A program made the position numbers and the translations under genes. Under the pieces are notes generated by a model. It saw only the letters and a program-made list of their open reading frames with translations. It was not told the DNA's origin and did not search any database. 45,262 nucleotides of DNA from Paracoccaceae bacterium (lineage in GTDB: Bacteria; Pseudomonadota; Alphaproteobacteria; Rhodobacterales; Rhodobacteraceae): NCBI GenBank assembly GCA_013214575.1, contig JABSSD010000170.1, positions 1-45,262 of the forward strand. Reading direction: 5' to 3'. Below, in pieces: positions 8,766 through 16,653 of this stretch. Every line of letters starts with the position of its first letter. Position 1 is the stretch's first letter.

Positions 8766-9665
8766 ATGCGTATTCTGTTTACGGGCGGTTCAGGTAAGGC
8801 CGGGCGCCATGTGTGCCGCTACTTGCGTGACCAAGGACACCGGGTGGTCAATGTCGACCTGACACCGCTTGATGAGGCTGGGATCGACAATTTGCAGGCC
8901 GACATCACCGATTCCGGTTCTATGTTCAACGTGATGACCAGCTACGCCGATTTCGACGAGCTTGAAGCGGGTGCCGGGGTGCCCAAGTTTGATGCTGTGG
9001 TGCATTTTGCGGCTATTCCGCGTATCCTCCTCAAGCCCGATCAAGAGACCTTCCGAGTCAATACCATTGGCACTTACAATGTGATTGAGGCAGCGGTGAA
9101 ATTGGGCATTCCCAAGATCATCTTTGCCTCGTCTGAAACCACCTATGGTGTCTGTTTTGCCGACGGAACACTCAATCCAGACTGCCTGCCCGTTGAAGAA
9201 GATTACGACGTCAACCCGATGGACAGCTATGGGTTGAGCAAAGTGGCCAATGAGAAAACCGGCCGGTCTTTCCAGCGCCGCTCAGGTTTTGATATCTATG
9301 GGCTGCGCATCGGCAATGTGATCGAGCCGGATGAATATGACCGGTTTCCTGGGTTCTTCGCCGATCCGGTTGTGCGTCGGCGGAACTTGTTTTGTTATAT
9401 TGACGCCCGCGACCTTGGCCAGATTGTGGATCGGTGCCTCAAGACCGACGGTCTTGGCTTTCAGATCTTTAACGCCGGCAACGACACCAATTCTGTGGAC
9501 ATCTCTAATGGCGAGATCATCAAGCGGTTTTTTCCGGGCGTGCCTGTGACCCGAGAGCTTGGCGAACACGAAGCGTTGTTCTCTAACCAGAAAATCAGGG
9601 ACATGCTGGGTTTCAAAGAGCAACATAACTGGCGCAGCTATGTCCCGAAGCAGGAGCCGATTTAA
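8766..9665 (+). CDS. NAD-dependent epimerase/dehydratase
   Basis: The 299-residue protein is an extended short-chain dehydrogenase. The N-terminal Rossmann motif TGGSGKAGRHVCRYL binds NAD. VVHFAAIPR, the FASSETTYG strand and the catalytic YGLSK (Tyr and Lys of YxxxK) follow. The family interconverts or oxidises nucleotide sugars or free uronates. The short length and the sequence of the middle region would fit a uronate dehydrogenase or UDP-sugar epimerase; substrate assignment is not safe. The ribosome-binding site agagg lies nine bases before the start. It stands alone, with no sugar transport or lipopolysaccharide genes nearby. Confidence 0.85.
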   Translation: MRILFTGGSGKAGRHVCRYLRDQGHRVVNVDLTPLDEAGIDNLQADITDSGSMFNVMTSYADFDELEAGAGVPKFDAVVHFAAIPRILLKPDQETFRVNTIGTYNVIEAAVKLGIPKIIFASSETTYGVCFADGTLNPDCLPVEEDYDVNPMDSYGLSKVANEKTGRSFQRRSGFDIYGLRIGNVIEPDEYDRFPGFFADPVVRRRNLFCYIDARDLGQIVDRCLKTDGLGFQIFNAGNDTNSVDISNGEIIKRFFPGVPVTRELGEHEALFSNQKIRDMLGFKEQHNWRSYVPKQEPI

Positions 9666-9720
9666 ACGCCACTCGAGCCCAGGTTCAACGGGGGTGATGG
9701 CCGCGTGCCGACCATGCCTT

Positions 9721-9833
9721 GCCACTCCAACTAAGGAGGCATGCAGTCCTCTGCGGTCTTGCCACTCCAACTAAGGAGGCATGCAGCCCTCTGCGGTCTT
9801 GCCACTCCAACTAAGGAGGCATGCAGTCCTCCG
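9721..9833. repeat. 40-bp tandem repeat, three copies
   Basis: Units begin at 9721, 9761 and 9801 with gccactccaactaaggaggc. The first two differ by one base over 40; the third departs after about 31 bases. Each unit holds a Shine-Dalgarno-like aaggagg directly followed by catgca. It lies between the epimerase stop and the lipoprotein gene. No spacers separate the units, so it is not a CRISPR array. Confidence 0.9.
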
Positions 9834-9967
9834 AGGGGGAGGCACAGGAACATTTCCTCCCTTGGATGCGGCCCGCCCTTAAAACCGGGCCGTTGGCAAA
9901 ATCGAATTTTGCGCTACTTCCTTTGACACTATTCTCAGCTGGCTTGAACGAACAGCGAGGTGTGCCA

Positions 9968-10159
9968 ATGCCTGTCCAGTCTACAACATATTTTGGAAAG
10001 AATCTAAAGCGGGGGATCGCTTTTTGCGCGGTATTGTTTCTATTGGTCAGTTGCAGCGGTACAGGGAAGTATCCCATTACCGGGATAGACGCACATACGG
10101 GTGATCCGGTTCAAGAAATGCAGGCGAGCGACTTCTTTTGGACACCACCGGCATACTAG
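9968..10159 (+). CDS. Small putative lipoprotein
   Basis: The 63-residue frame begins MPVQSTTYFGKNLKRG with a positively charged start and a hydrophobic stretch (IAFCAVLFLLVSCSG) that ends in a lipobox-like LVSC. Cys would be lipidated after signal peptidase II cleavage. The remaining 35 residues (YPITGIDAHTGDPVQEMQAS) have no known domain. The ATG at 9968 has gcgagg upstream; the same frame stays open to 9821, within the tandem repeats, but that part lacks a usable start. Function is unknown. Small size keeps the call moderate. Confidence 0.6.
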   Translation: MPVQSTTYFGKNLKRGIAFCAVLFLLVSCSGTGKYPITGIDAHTGDPVQEMQASDFFWTPPAY

Positions 10160-10647
10160 CTTTCGACCCGGTCTGGCGCCGCGTTGTTCCTGCGACTGCC
10201 CAACATATCCCCCAGATTCTTTAGCAGCCGCCCAGTTTATGAGCGCGCAATGAGCCAGGATCTGTGGGGCGAACATATGGTATGATCCGTTGCATTCGAT
10301 GTCGCGGGCGATGATGCCCTTGCTACAAAAAATTCGCGTTGAAAATCAATGGAACACTAGGGGGGGCGTTTTGCAGCGTAAGGCGTTGAGGTCTGTCGGT
10401 TAGCACCGTCCTCCACGGCTCGCCGCTTCCCTCAAATCCCCCGCGCATCGGCGGCTCTGAGACTGCGGGCCCGTCCCCGCCATCGGTCTGGTTCACAGTG
10501 TGGCAGCACTGGGGCGACACTGGGGTAAAACGAGGGTGACGCTCCTGTCTATTCCCTTGAGTTGTGGCTTTGCTGCACTAGCCCCACCGAGAGGTGATGT
10601 TTACCAAGGTTAACCAAACCCCCTGAGGGCATTGAACAGGAAAAACT
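10160..10647. other. Intergenic stretch without a supported gene
   Basis: About 490 bases between the lipoprotein and LpxR-like genes. The frames on both strands show no domain or start signal. A palindrome ggttaacc at 10608-10615 lies 33 bases before the next start. The promoter for the next gene presumably lies here, but no clear -35/-10 pair is seen. Confidence 0.4.
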
Positions 10648-11619
10648 ATGGTTCGGATGATTTTGGTGGCCTTGGCCGGTGTGATTTTGATGTCAGCTGC
10701 TGCACAGGCTCAGGCACAGGCCCAGGGTGATGCAGAGGTGGCGCAGGTGGATCGCGAGGCTGAGGCGGGCCATCGCCAGCGCATCGGCTATGGTCGTCTG
10801 ACCACCAATGATCTGATCGGCGACGGCAAGGATCGCTGGCGCACCGGCTCGATTACCACCTCGCGGATTTATGGCTACGGTTGGGATGGCGCCGCCCCGG
10901 CCCGATTCGGAGAGCTGCTTGAGCTGCGTATGCAGGGACAAATCATTGCGCCTGCAGATCTGACCACGGTGAATGCCAGCGATCGCCCTTGGGCGGGGGC
11001 CCTGTCCTTTGGCTTGCACAGTCACATGCAACGCGATGATACCGAAATAGCGCTGGGGGCTGATCTTGTCTTCATCGGTCCGCAGACCGGTCTGGATCGG
11101 CTGCAGGACGCGCTGCATGGGGCCTTGGGGGCACCGCGGCCGGCCGATGCCATGCTGGCGCAGCAGATCCCTGACAAAATCCGACCGACACTGGTGTTTG
11201 AGGCGGGGCAGGTGATGGATTTGGGGGCTGCCGTGTCGCTGCGCCCGTTTGCCGAGCTGCGGGCTGGCGACGAGACCCTGGTGCGGATCGGCGCCGACTT
11301 CAGTTTCGGAATGATCGGCCGGGGCGAGCTGCTGGTGCGCGAATCGGTGACCGGGCAAAGATACCGGGCGGTTTACGATTCGGCGCCGGGCTACAGCGTC
11401 ACCCTTGGCGGCGACATTGCCTATGTGGCTGACTCGGTCTACCTGCCCGAGAATCGTGGATACCAATTGACCAGCCGTCGGGACCGGGCGCGGGTCGGCC
11501 TGCACTGGCAGGGCCAGAAGGCCTCGGCATTTTATGGCCTTACCTACCTGGGAAAAGAATTCCTAGGGCAGAGTGAGGGCCAGGTGACAGGGTCGGTCCG
11601 GTTGAAAATGAGGTTTTAA
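10648..11619 (+). CDS. LpxR-like lipid A deacylase (DUF2219), outer membrane
   Basis: The 323-residue protein has a signal peptide (through AAAQAQ) and features of the LpxR family, outer-membrane beta-barrels that remove the 3'-acyloxyacyl chain of lipid A. Family landmarks are visible: TTNDLIGDGKDRWRTGS near 50-66, DRPWAGALSFG, GPQTGLDRLQDALHGALG with the His expected at the active site, and a terminal MRF ending in Phe as barrel proteins do. The segment from 200 on alternates like beta strands. An enzyme of this kind would alter membrane charge and immune recognition. No lipopolysaccharide gene is adjacent. Activity is inferred; no residue can be checked against structure here. Confidence 0.8.
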   Translation: MVRMILVALAGVILMSAAAQAQAQAQGDAEVAQVDREAEAGHRQRIGYGRLTTNDLIGDGKDRWRTGSITTSRIYGYGWDGAAPARFGELLELRMQGQIIAPADLTTVNASDRPWAGALSFGLHSHMQRDDTEIALGADLVFIGPQTGLDRLQDALHGALGAPRPADAMLAQQIPDKIRPTLVFEAGQVMDLGAAVSLRPFAELRAGDETLVRIGADFSFGMIGRGELLVRESVTGQRYRAVYDSAPGYSVTLGGDIAYVADSVYLPENRGYQLTSRRDRARVGLHWQGQKASAFYGLTYLGKEFLGQSEGQVTGSVRLKMRF

Positions 11620-11720
11620 GAACACGCTGTAATAGACTGTTAAAATTTGATCTTTGCCGACTCAGATGCCTGTGTTAACGATTTATTAATAATAAAAATA
11701 ACGAGCAGGCATACAGGCAT

Positions 11721-12782
11721 ATGAAAACGGGCTTCAAGGGCACGTTTGTCATCTCCTGGTCACAAACAGATGTGGATGGTCTTTCGACCGCCCCTATAGA
11801 CGCCCTTGACGTGGGGGCGGCATGGTCCTGGCATGGCGAAGCTGTGCGCGTAGATGGGCCAACACAACTGTTGCGGCTGGATATGGCAAAAGGTGAGGCA
11901 GACCTCCGCCGTCGCGCCGCACGATCCGTGCGGCGTCTGGTTGGGGCTGCGGTACAGTGTAGAACGGATATCGACGCGGTCGAGGTCGATGACCCGCTGA
12001 GGGACAGTAGTTTTGTGGTCACCAATGGGGTGCAAAGCTTCACTGTCACTCTGATCGAGGTGGGGCCGACGCAGCGGCCGCTGCTGATGTTTGTTGATGA
12101 ACTGCCACCGCGCAATACCGATCTCTGGGTGGTGCATCACTCGCTGGGCTCCATTGTCGCGCCGGATCAACCCGCCGACGGCGGTGTCATTTGTTTCACC
12201 CCCGGCACCCGTATTGCCACGCCCGAAGGTCCGCGGCTGGTGGAACACCTGCGCGAAGGCGATTGGGTGCAAACCCGTGACAGCGGCGCCCAGGAGATCC
12301 TGTGGATCGGCGCCCGCCGGATGAGCGGCGCCCGCTTGTTTGTGATGCCCAAGCTGCGGCCGGTGCGAATCAAAGCCGGCGCCCTGGGCATTGACCGCCC
12401 CGAGGAAGAGCTGCTGGTCTCGCCCGAGCACCGGATGCTGGTGCGCGGCGCCACGGCGCAGGCGCTGTTCAACACTCCCGAAGTGCTGGTGGCGGCGCGC
12501 GACCTGATCAATGGCACCACCATCATCACCGATCTGGCAGTGCGCGAGGTCACCTATGTGCATCTGCTGCTCAGCCGCCATCAGGTGCTCTGGGCCAACG
12601 GGGTTGAAACCGAGAGCTTTCACCCCGCCAATGCCGCCTTATCAGCGCTGGACGACAGCGATAGGCTGCGGTTGTTGCAGCTGTTGCCGGGGCTGGACCG
12701 TGATCCACTGTCTTACGGCGGCTACGCCCGCCGCAATCTCAGCGCCCCAGAGGCCGCCATTCTGGCGCATCAAGCGGCATAA
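11721..12782 (+). CDS. Hint_2 domain protein
   Basis: In this 353-residue protein the first 150 residues have no named fold. The second half is a Hint_2 (hedgehog/intein-like) domain starting at ICFTPGTRIATPEG and followed by VEHLREGDWVQTRD, ILWIGARRM, HRMLVRG and YVHLLLSRHQVLWANG. Hint domains can cleave the peptide bond before their first Cys. Such proteins are numerous in Rhodobacteraceae, often in secreted or calcium-binding repeat proteins. Here no RTX repeats or signal peptide are seen, and the domain is followed by about 45 further residues. Function is unknown. A short non-coding gap of 100 bases separates it from the LpxR-like gene. Confidence 0.85.
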   Translation: MKTGFKGTFVISWSQTDVDGLSTAPIDALDVGAAWSWHGEAVRVDGPTQLLRLDMAKGEADLRRRAARSVRRLVGAAVQCRTDIDAVEVDDPLRDSSFVVTNGVQSFTVTLIEVGPTQRPLLMFVDELPPRNTDLWVVHHSLGSIVAPDQPADGGVICFTPGTRIATPEGPRLVEHLREGDWVQTRDSGAQEILWIGARRMSGARLFVMPKLRPVRIKAGALGIDRPEEELLVSPEHRMLVRGATAQALFNTPEVLVAARDLINGTTIITDLAVREVTYVHLLLSRHQVLWANGVETESFHPANAALSALDDSDRLRLLQLLPGLDRDPLSYGGYARRNLSAPEAAILAHQAA

Positions 12783-12989
12783 TCGCGGCAATTGCTGCTG
12801 CCGGTTGAATTAGGCCGGGGTGCGCTGTTGACTCTGCGCCCCATCCCCATATAAGCGCCGCTCTATTGGTGTTGGTGGACCCCGCAAGGGGAACCCTGTC
12901 ATGTTCGGGATCCGTTGGATTTTGGGCAAGAGGACAACGCCCTTCATAGCGGTCCATCCGGGCCGCGATTCTAACGAAGGAGAACAGCC
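12783..12989 (+). promoter_or_regulatory. Leader region of rpsD
   Basis: About 200 bases before rpsD. It contains a short hairpin ccccgcaagggg (12879-12890) and a possible stem cgttg...caacg further on. The promoter and an S4-responsive leader would be expected here, but neither can be pinned down by eye. A ribosome-binding site aaggag lies at 12977-12982. Confidence 0.4.
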
Positions 12990-13610
12990 GTGACTAAACG
13001 TACAGCTGCCAAATACAAAATTGACCGTCGCATGGGCGAAAACATCTGGGGCCGTCCAAAGTCGCCAGTCAATCGCCGTGAATATGGCCCCGGCCAGCAC
13101 GGTCAGCGCCGCAAGGGCAAGATTTCCGACTTCGGTATTCAGCTGCGCGCCAAGCAGAAGCTCAAGGGCTACTACGGCGACCTGACCGAAAAGCAGTTCC
13201 GCCGCATCTATGGCGAAGCTGAGCGTGTTAAGGGCGATACCGGTGAAAACCTGATCGGTCTGCTGGAGCGCCGCCTGGACGCTGTTGTCTACCGCGCCAA
13301 GTTTGTTGCGACCATTTTTGCAGCCCGTCAGTTCGTCAACCACGGTCACGTGCTGGTGAACGGCAAGCGCGTCAACATCCCTTCGTACCGTGTCAAAGAA
13401 GGCGACGTGATCGAAGTGCGTGAAAAGTCCAAGCAAATGGCCGCCCTGCTGGAAGCCACTCAGCTGCCCGAGCGTGACGTTCCGGACTATCTCGACACGG
13501 ATCACTCCAAATTCACTGCCACTTTCGTGCGCACACCTGGTCTGGGCGATGTGCCGTACCCGGTAGTGATGGAGCCGAACCTGGTGGTGGAATTCTACGC
13601 CAAAAACTAA
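12990..13610 (+). CDS. rpsD: 30S ribosomal protein S4
   Basis: The 206-residue product is ribosomal protein S4, which binds the 5' domain of 16S rRNA early in small-subunit assembly. The N-terminus [20 protein letters not shown] is the alphaproteobacterial form, without the zinc-finger cysteines. The S4 RNA-binding domain follows ([38 protein letters not shown]). The start is GTG at 12990, five bases after a good ribosome-binding site. Length is normal. It stands apart from other ribosomal genes, as is usual in this group. Confidence 0.97.
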   Translation: MTKRTAAKYKIDRRMGENIWGRPKSPVNRREYGPGQHGQRRKGKISDFGIQLRAKQKLKGYYGDLTEKQFRRIYGEAERVKGDTGENLIGLLERRLDAVVYRAKFVATIFAARQFVNHGHVLVNGKRVNIPSYRVKEGDVIEVREKSKQMAALLEATQLPERDVPDYLDTDHSKFTATFVRTPGLGDVPYPVVMEPNLVVEFYAKN

Positions 13611-13638
13611 GTCTGACTATCGTCAGATTTCAGATCAA

Positions 13639-13666
13639 AGGGCTGCCCATGGGCGGCCCTTTTTTT
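13639..13666 (+). terminator. Rho-independent terminator of rpsD
   Basis: agggctgccc (13639-13648) pairs with gggcggccct (13651-13660) with a single mismatch and a two-base gap, followed by a run of seven T (13660-13666). It begins 28 bases after the rpsD stop. Confidence 0.9.
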
Positions 13667-13807
13667 GTCCGGGTGGCGGGTGTAATAGCAAAAGGGCACC
13701 GCAGCAAAACCAATAGACCACAAATTGATTTGTCTTTTTGCCGCCGGGGTCGGTACTCTGCTCATAACCAGAGGCAAAAACAGTCTCGATCTATTTGGGA
13801 GTGTGAT

Positions 13808-14380
13808 GTGAAGACGATTATCACCGCTGCAATTGCAGCTGTTGCCATGCTGGCAGGGGGGATGCTGGCGGCGGCGCCGCTGACACTGACGCCGGCCAGC
13901 CCGCAGCCAAGCGGCTTGCAGCCGGGGCTGAATGTGCGTTACGCTTATCCCAGCGACATCAAGAGCCTGGCCCAGGCGCGAAACGCATTGAAGCATCGCT
14001 CCGAAGCGGGCCCGCCCCTGACCGGGCTGGATTACAGCACCACAAGCATCGGCGAAAAGACCCTGACCTCAAAGCGCTCGGAAACTGTCGCGGCGGATAT
14101 CAGCGGCTATGTCCGGTTTGATGCGCCCGGGATCTATACAATTGATTTCCTGACAAACGACGGTCTTGAGGCCATGGTCGGCGGCCAGCTGGTGGGCAAA
14201 TTCGATGGAAGACAAAGCTGCGAAGAAACCTTTGCGGTAGATGTTGAGGTGCCCAGGGCGGGCTGGTATCCGGTGAAGATCCTTTACTTTCAACGCAAGA
14301 AAACCGCCTGCCTGCATATGCGCCGTGGCGCGGCAGGTCAGCGGGTGACCTGGATCTCAAACGCGGCATTTGGCCGTTAG
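13808..14380 (+). CDS. Secreted PA14-like domain protein
   Basis: The 190-residue product starts at GTG 13808 with a signal peptide (KTIITAAIAAVAMLAGGMLA, cleavage near AAA). The body (ADISGYVRFDAPGIYTIDFL, TNDGLEAMVGGQLVGKFDGR and VPRAGWYPVKILYFQRKKTA) follows the PA14 beta-sandwich pattern, which usually binds carbohydrate or serves as an adhesion module. Two Cys residues (QSCEE and TACLHM) may form a disulfide. The protein is small and has no enzyme domain attached. An earlier in-frame ATG at 13649 would place the start inside the rpsD terminator and is rejected. Confidence 0.72.
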   Translation: MKTIITAAIAAVAMLAGGMLAAAPLTLTPASPQPSGLQPGLNVRYAYPSDIKSLAQARNALKHRSEAGPPLTGLDYSTTSIGEKTLTSKRSETVAADISGYVRFDAPGIYTIDFLTNDGLEAMVGGQLVGKFDGRQSCEETFAVDVEVPRAGWYPVKILYFQRKKTACLHMRRGAAGQRVTWISNAAFGR

Positions 14381-14395
14381 GCTCCGGCCCCTGTT

Positions 14396-14495
14396 GGTCC
14401 GCCCTTCATCTGGCTGAAAATATCCCGGGGGCCGTCATTGGTGCGCCATTGGTTCAAGCCCAATGGCGGCGGGGCTGGCCCCCGGCGTTTTCCGC
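14396..14495. repeat. Structured intergenic repeat, copy 1
   Basis: The core at 14396-14426 (ggtccgcccttcatctggct, then gaaaatatccc) matches 28 of 31 bases with 42420-42450. It continues into nested inverted repeats: ccgggggcc at 14425-14433 with ggcccccgg near 14479-14487, and gccattgg with ccaatggc inside. It lies between the ends of two convergent genes, so it may act as a two-way terminator. This wording resembles a repeat dispersed in Roseobacter genomes. Confidence 0.65.
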
Positions 14496-14503
14496 TGCCG
14501 CGT

Positions 14504-14965
14504 CTACAGCGGCAGCGGGCGCCCCTCGGCAATGGCCTCCATCGCAAAATACGAGGTGACGCTGTCCAGCTCGACCCCCTCGATTAGCCGCTGATAGACC
14601 CGGTCATAGCTGGCCATATCCTCGGTCACCACCTTCAGCTGATAGTCATAATCGCCGCCGATGCGGTGAAAATCCACCACCTCGGGGATGGCCAGCACAT
14701 GGCGGCGAAACTGCTGCAACCATTCGGTTGAATGATGTCGGGTGCGCAGCATCACAAAGACCACCAGATCCAGTCCCAATTGTTTGCGGTCAACGCGGGC
14801 GGTTGAGCCCATCAGCAAGCGGCGCTCGTTCAGCCCTTTCAGCCTGCGCCAGCAGGCGTTCTGCGACAGCCCGACGGTCTCGGCCAGATCCCGCTGCGAC
14901 ATGCCGCCGTCCCGTTGCAGCGCCCGCAGGATGGCGCGGTCAATTTGATCTACATCTTTGCTCAT
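14504..14965 (-). CDS. Lrp/AsnC-family transcriptional regulator
   Basis: This 153-residue regulator has an N-terminal winged helix-turn-helix (DRAILRALQRDGGMSQRDLA and ETVGLSQNACWRRLKGL) and a C-terminal RAM ligand-binding domain (FHRIGGDYDYQLKVVTEDMA). The family senses amino acids and forms octamers or higher rings. It is divergent from the aminotransferase gene at 15068 with 102 bases between, so it most likely controls that gene. The PVXXF-type effector cannot be read from sequence. Confidence 0.93.
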   Translation of the reverse strand: MSKDVDQIDRAILRALQRDGGMSQRDLAETVGLSQNACWRRLKGLNERRLLMGSTARVDRKQLGLDLVVFVMLRTRHHSTEWLQQFRRHVLAIPEVVDFHRIGGDYDYQLKVVTEDMASYDRVYQRLIEGVELDSVTSYFAMEAIAEGRPLPL

Positions 14966-15067
14966 AAGCGATCATACGACACAAGTTTATGCAGTTCCAC
15001 TGGGAATTCAGTGAAGTTTTCGCGCTGATATTCGTTCATTCTGTCACATAACAGACAGGAGCCTCCA
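14966..15067. promoter_or_regulatory. Divergent promoter region, Lrp regulator/aminotransferase
   Basis: The 102 bases carry both promoters and presumably an Lrp binding site. A direct repeat of gcagttccactgggaattcagtg character (cactgggaattcagtg, 14998-15013) forms a near-dyad cactg...cagtg around gaattc. A ribosome-binding site acagg lies before the aminotransferase start. Confidence 0.45.
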
Positions 15068-16492
15068 ATGACCCTCGCAGATTTCAAAACATCGATCCAG
15101 ATTGCCGCCGCTGACGGCAGCCTGCAGGCGGGGGTGATTGGCGACGGGGTGATGATACCGGGGCTGAACGGCGATGTGCCGCTGGTCTATGCCGATTACG
15201 TCGCCTCAGGCCGGGCGCTGCGCCAGGTGGAGGATTTCATCAGCTCTCAGGTGCTGCCGTTCTATGCCAATTCCCATACAGAAGCCTCTTATTGCGGGGC
15301 ATATGTCACCCGGATGCGGCGCCAGGCCCGGGCTGAGATCGCCCGGCTCACCGGCGCGATGCAGGCGGATACGGTGATTTTTGCCGGCTCAGGGGCCACG
15401 GCCGGGCTGAACCGCCTGGTCAGTCTTCTGGGAATCGCAGAGGCACAAAACCCGGTGGTTTTTATCGGACCCTATGAGCACCATTCCAACATCCTGCCCT
15501 GGCGCGAAAGCAAGGCAAAGGTGGTAGAGATCCCCGAAGCCGCCGGCGGCGGTGTGGATCTGGAGGCCTTGAGCCGGGCGCTGAGCCACCACGCCGACAG
15601 CGACCTGAAGATCGGCAGCTTCTCGGCGGCCTCCAATGTCACTGGCATCCTGACCGACCCGGATCCGATCAGTCGCCTGTTGCACGCCCATGACGCGCTG
15701 GCGATCTGGGACTATGCCGGCGGGGCGCCTTATCTGCCGATCGACATGGGCGGCAACGGCGCCGCCCGCAAGGATGCGGTGGTGGTGTCGCCGCATAAAT
15801 TCCCCGGCGGTCCCGGGGCCTCGGGGGTGCTGATCGTCAACAGTCAGGTGGTGCGCCGTCGCTGCCCGTCCTGGCCCGGTGGTGGCACCGTCAGCTTTGT
15901 GTCGCCCTGGTCGCATGACTACAGCGAGGATCTGGCCGCCCGCGAAGAGGCCGGCACTCCCAATGTGATCGGCGATATCCGCGCTGCCCTGGTGTTTCTG
16001 GTCAAAGAGGCGGTTGGCCAGGCTGAGATCGAGGCAAAAGAGGCGCATTTCACCGCCATGGCACGGGCGGGCTGGGGGGATAATCCACATCTCAACCTGT
16101 TGGGCAGTGCCAGTGCCGAGCGGCTGCCGATCTTTTCCTTTCTGGTCACCGGCGCCTCGGGGGCGCCGGTGCATCAGCAATTGTTCACCCGCATGCTCAG
16201 CGACATCTACGGCATTCAGGCCCGCGGCGGCTGTGCCTGCGCTGGCCCCTATGCGCATCGCCTGCTGGGCATCGACCAAGAGGCCTCAGAGGCGTTGTTT
16301 GCTGACCTGAAGGCCGGCAAAGAGATGCGCAAGCCGGGCTGGGTGCGGCTGAATTTCTCGTATCTGATGCGCGAGGACACCGCGCGCTACATAATCGACA
16401 GCGTCAATGAACTGGCCCGGAACGCTGAGGAGATGGCCCAGCAATACTCGGTTGATCAAAACACCGCCCGGTTCAAGGCGCTGGTTGCCTGA
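15068..16492 (+). CDS. Class V aminotransferase, cysteine desulfurase-like
   Basis: The 474-residue protein is a fold-type I PLP enzyme. VIFAGSGATAGLNRLVSLLG and FIGPYEHHSNILPWRE form the cofactor pocket, WDYAGGAPYLPIDMG holds the Asp that contacts the pyridine nitrogen, and the PLP lysine is in VVSPHKFPGGPG. GIQARGGCACAGPYAHRL carries cysteines where desulfurases of the SufS/CsdA kind carry theirs. It is longer than typical SufS (about 400). With no Suf or Isc partner nearby and an Lrp regulator divergent, it more likely handles a specific amino acid than Fe-S supply. Substrate unknown. Confidence 0.85.
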   Translation: MTLADFKTSIQIAAADGSLQAGVIGDGVMIPGLNGDVPLVYADYVASGRALRQVEDFISSQVLPFYANSHTEASYCGAYVTRMRRQARAEIARLTGAMQADTVIFAGSGATAGLNRLVSLLGIAEAQNPVVFIGPYEHHSNILPWRESKAKVVEIPEAAGGGVDLEALSRALSHHADSDLKIGSFSAASNVTGILTDPDPISRLLHAHDALAIWDYAGGAPYLPIDMGGNGAARKDAVVVSPHKFPGGPGASGVLIVNSQVVRRRCPSWPGGGTVSFVSPWSHDYSEDLAAREEAGTPNVIGDIRAALVFLVKEAVGQAEIEAKEAHFTAMARAGWGDNPHLNLLGSASAERLPIFSFLVTGASGAPVHQQLFTRMLSDIYGIQARGGCACAGPYAHRLLGIDQEASEALFADLKAGKEMRKPGWVRLNFSYLMREDTARYIIDSVNELARNAEEMAQQYSVDQNTARFKALVA

Positions 16493-16653
16493 CCCACATA
16501 ACTTGATTGCAGGATAGCAGGGGCTGGGCCAAGTTGGTCGGGGGCGGACTTGTCTGTTGTTGACTAGGCGAGTTGGAATCCTAACCTTGTTCAAGCCGGT
16601 GGGCCAACCTACATTGATACCCAGTTGATTTTAACTGGTTGGAGCTTTGTCCT

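Noticed and set aside
8422-8862. 146-residue frame before the epimerase gene
   Set aside because: It overlaps the epimerase start in another frame, lacks a ribosome-binding site and has no recognisable domain.
9721-9833. CRISPR array
   Set aside because: The 40-bp units are directly adjacent with no unique spacers and no cas genes are present.
11721-12782. Intein
   Set aside because: The Hint domain is not inserted in a recognisable host protein and no C-terminal splice Asn/Cys-type junction is seen.
13649-13807. N-terminal extension of the PA14-like protein
   Set aside because: It would start inside the rpsD terminator and place 53 residues before a clear signal peptide.
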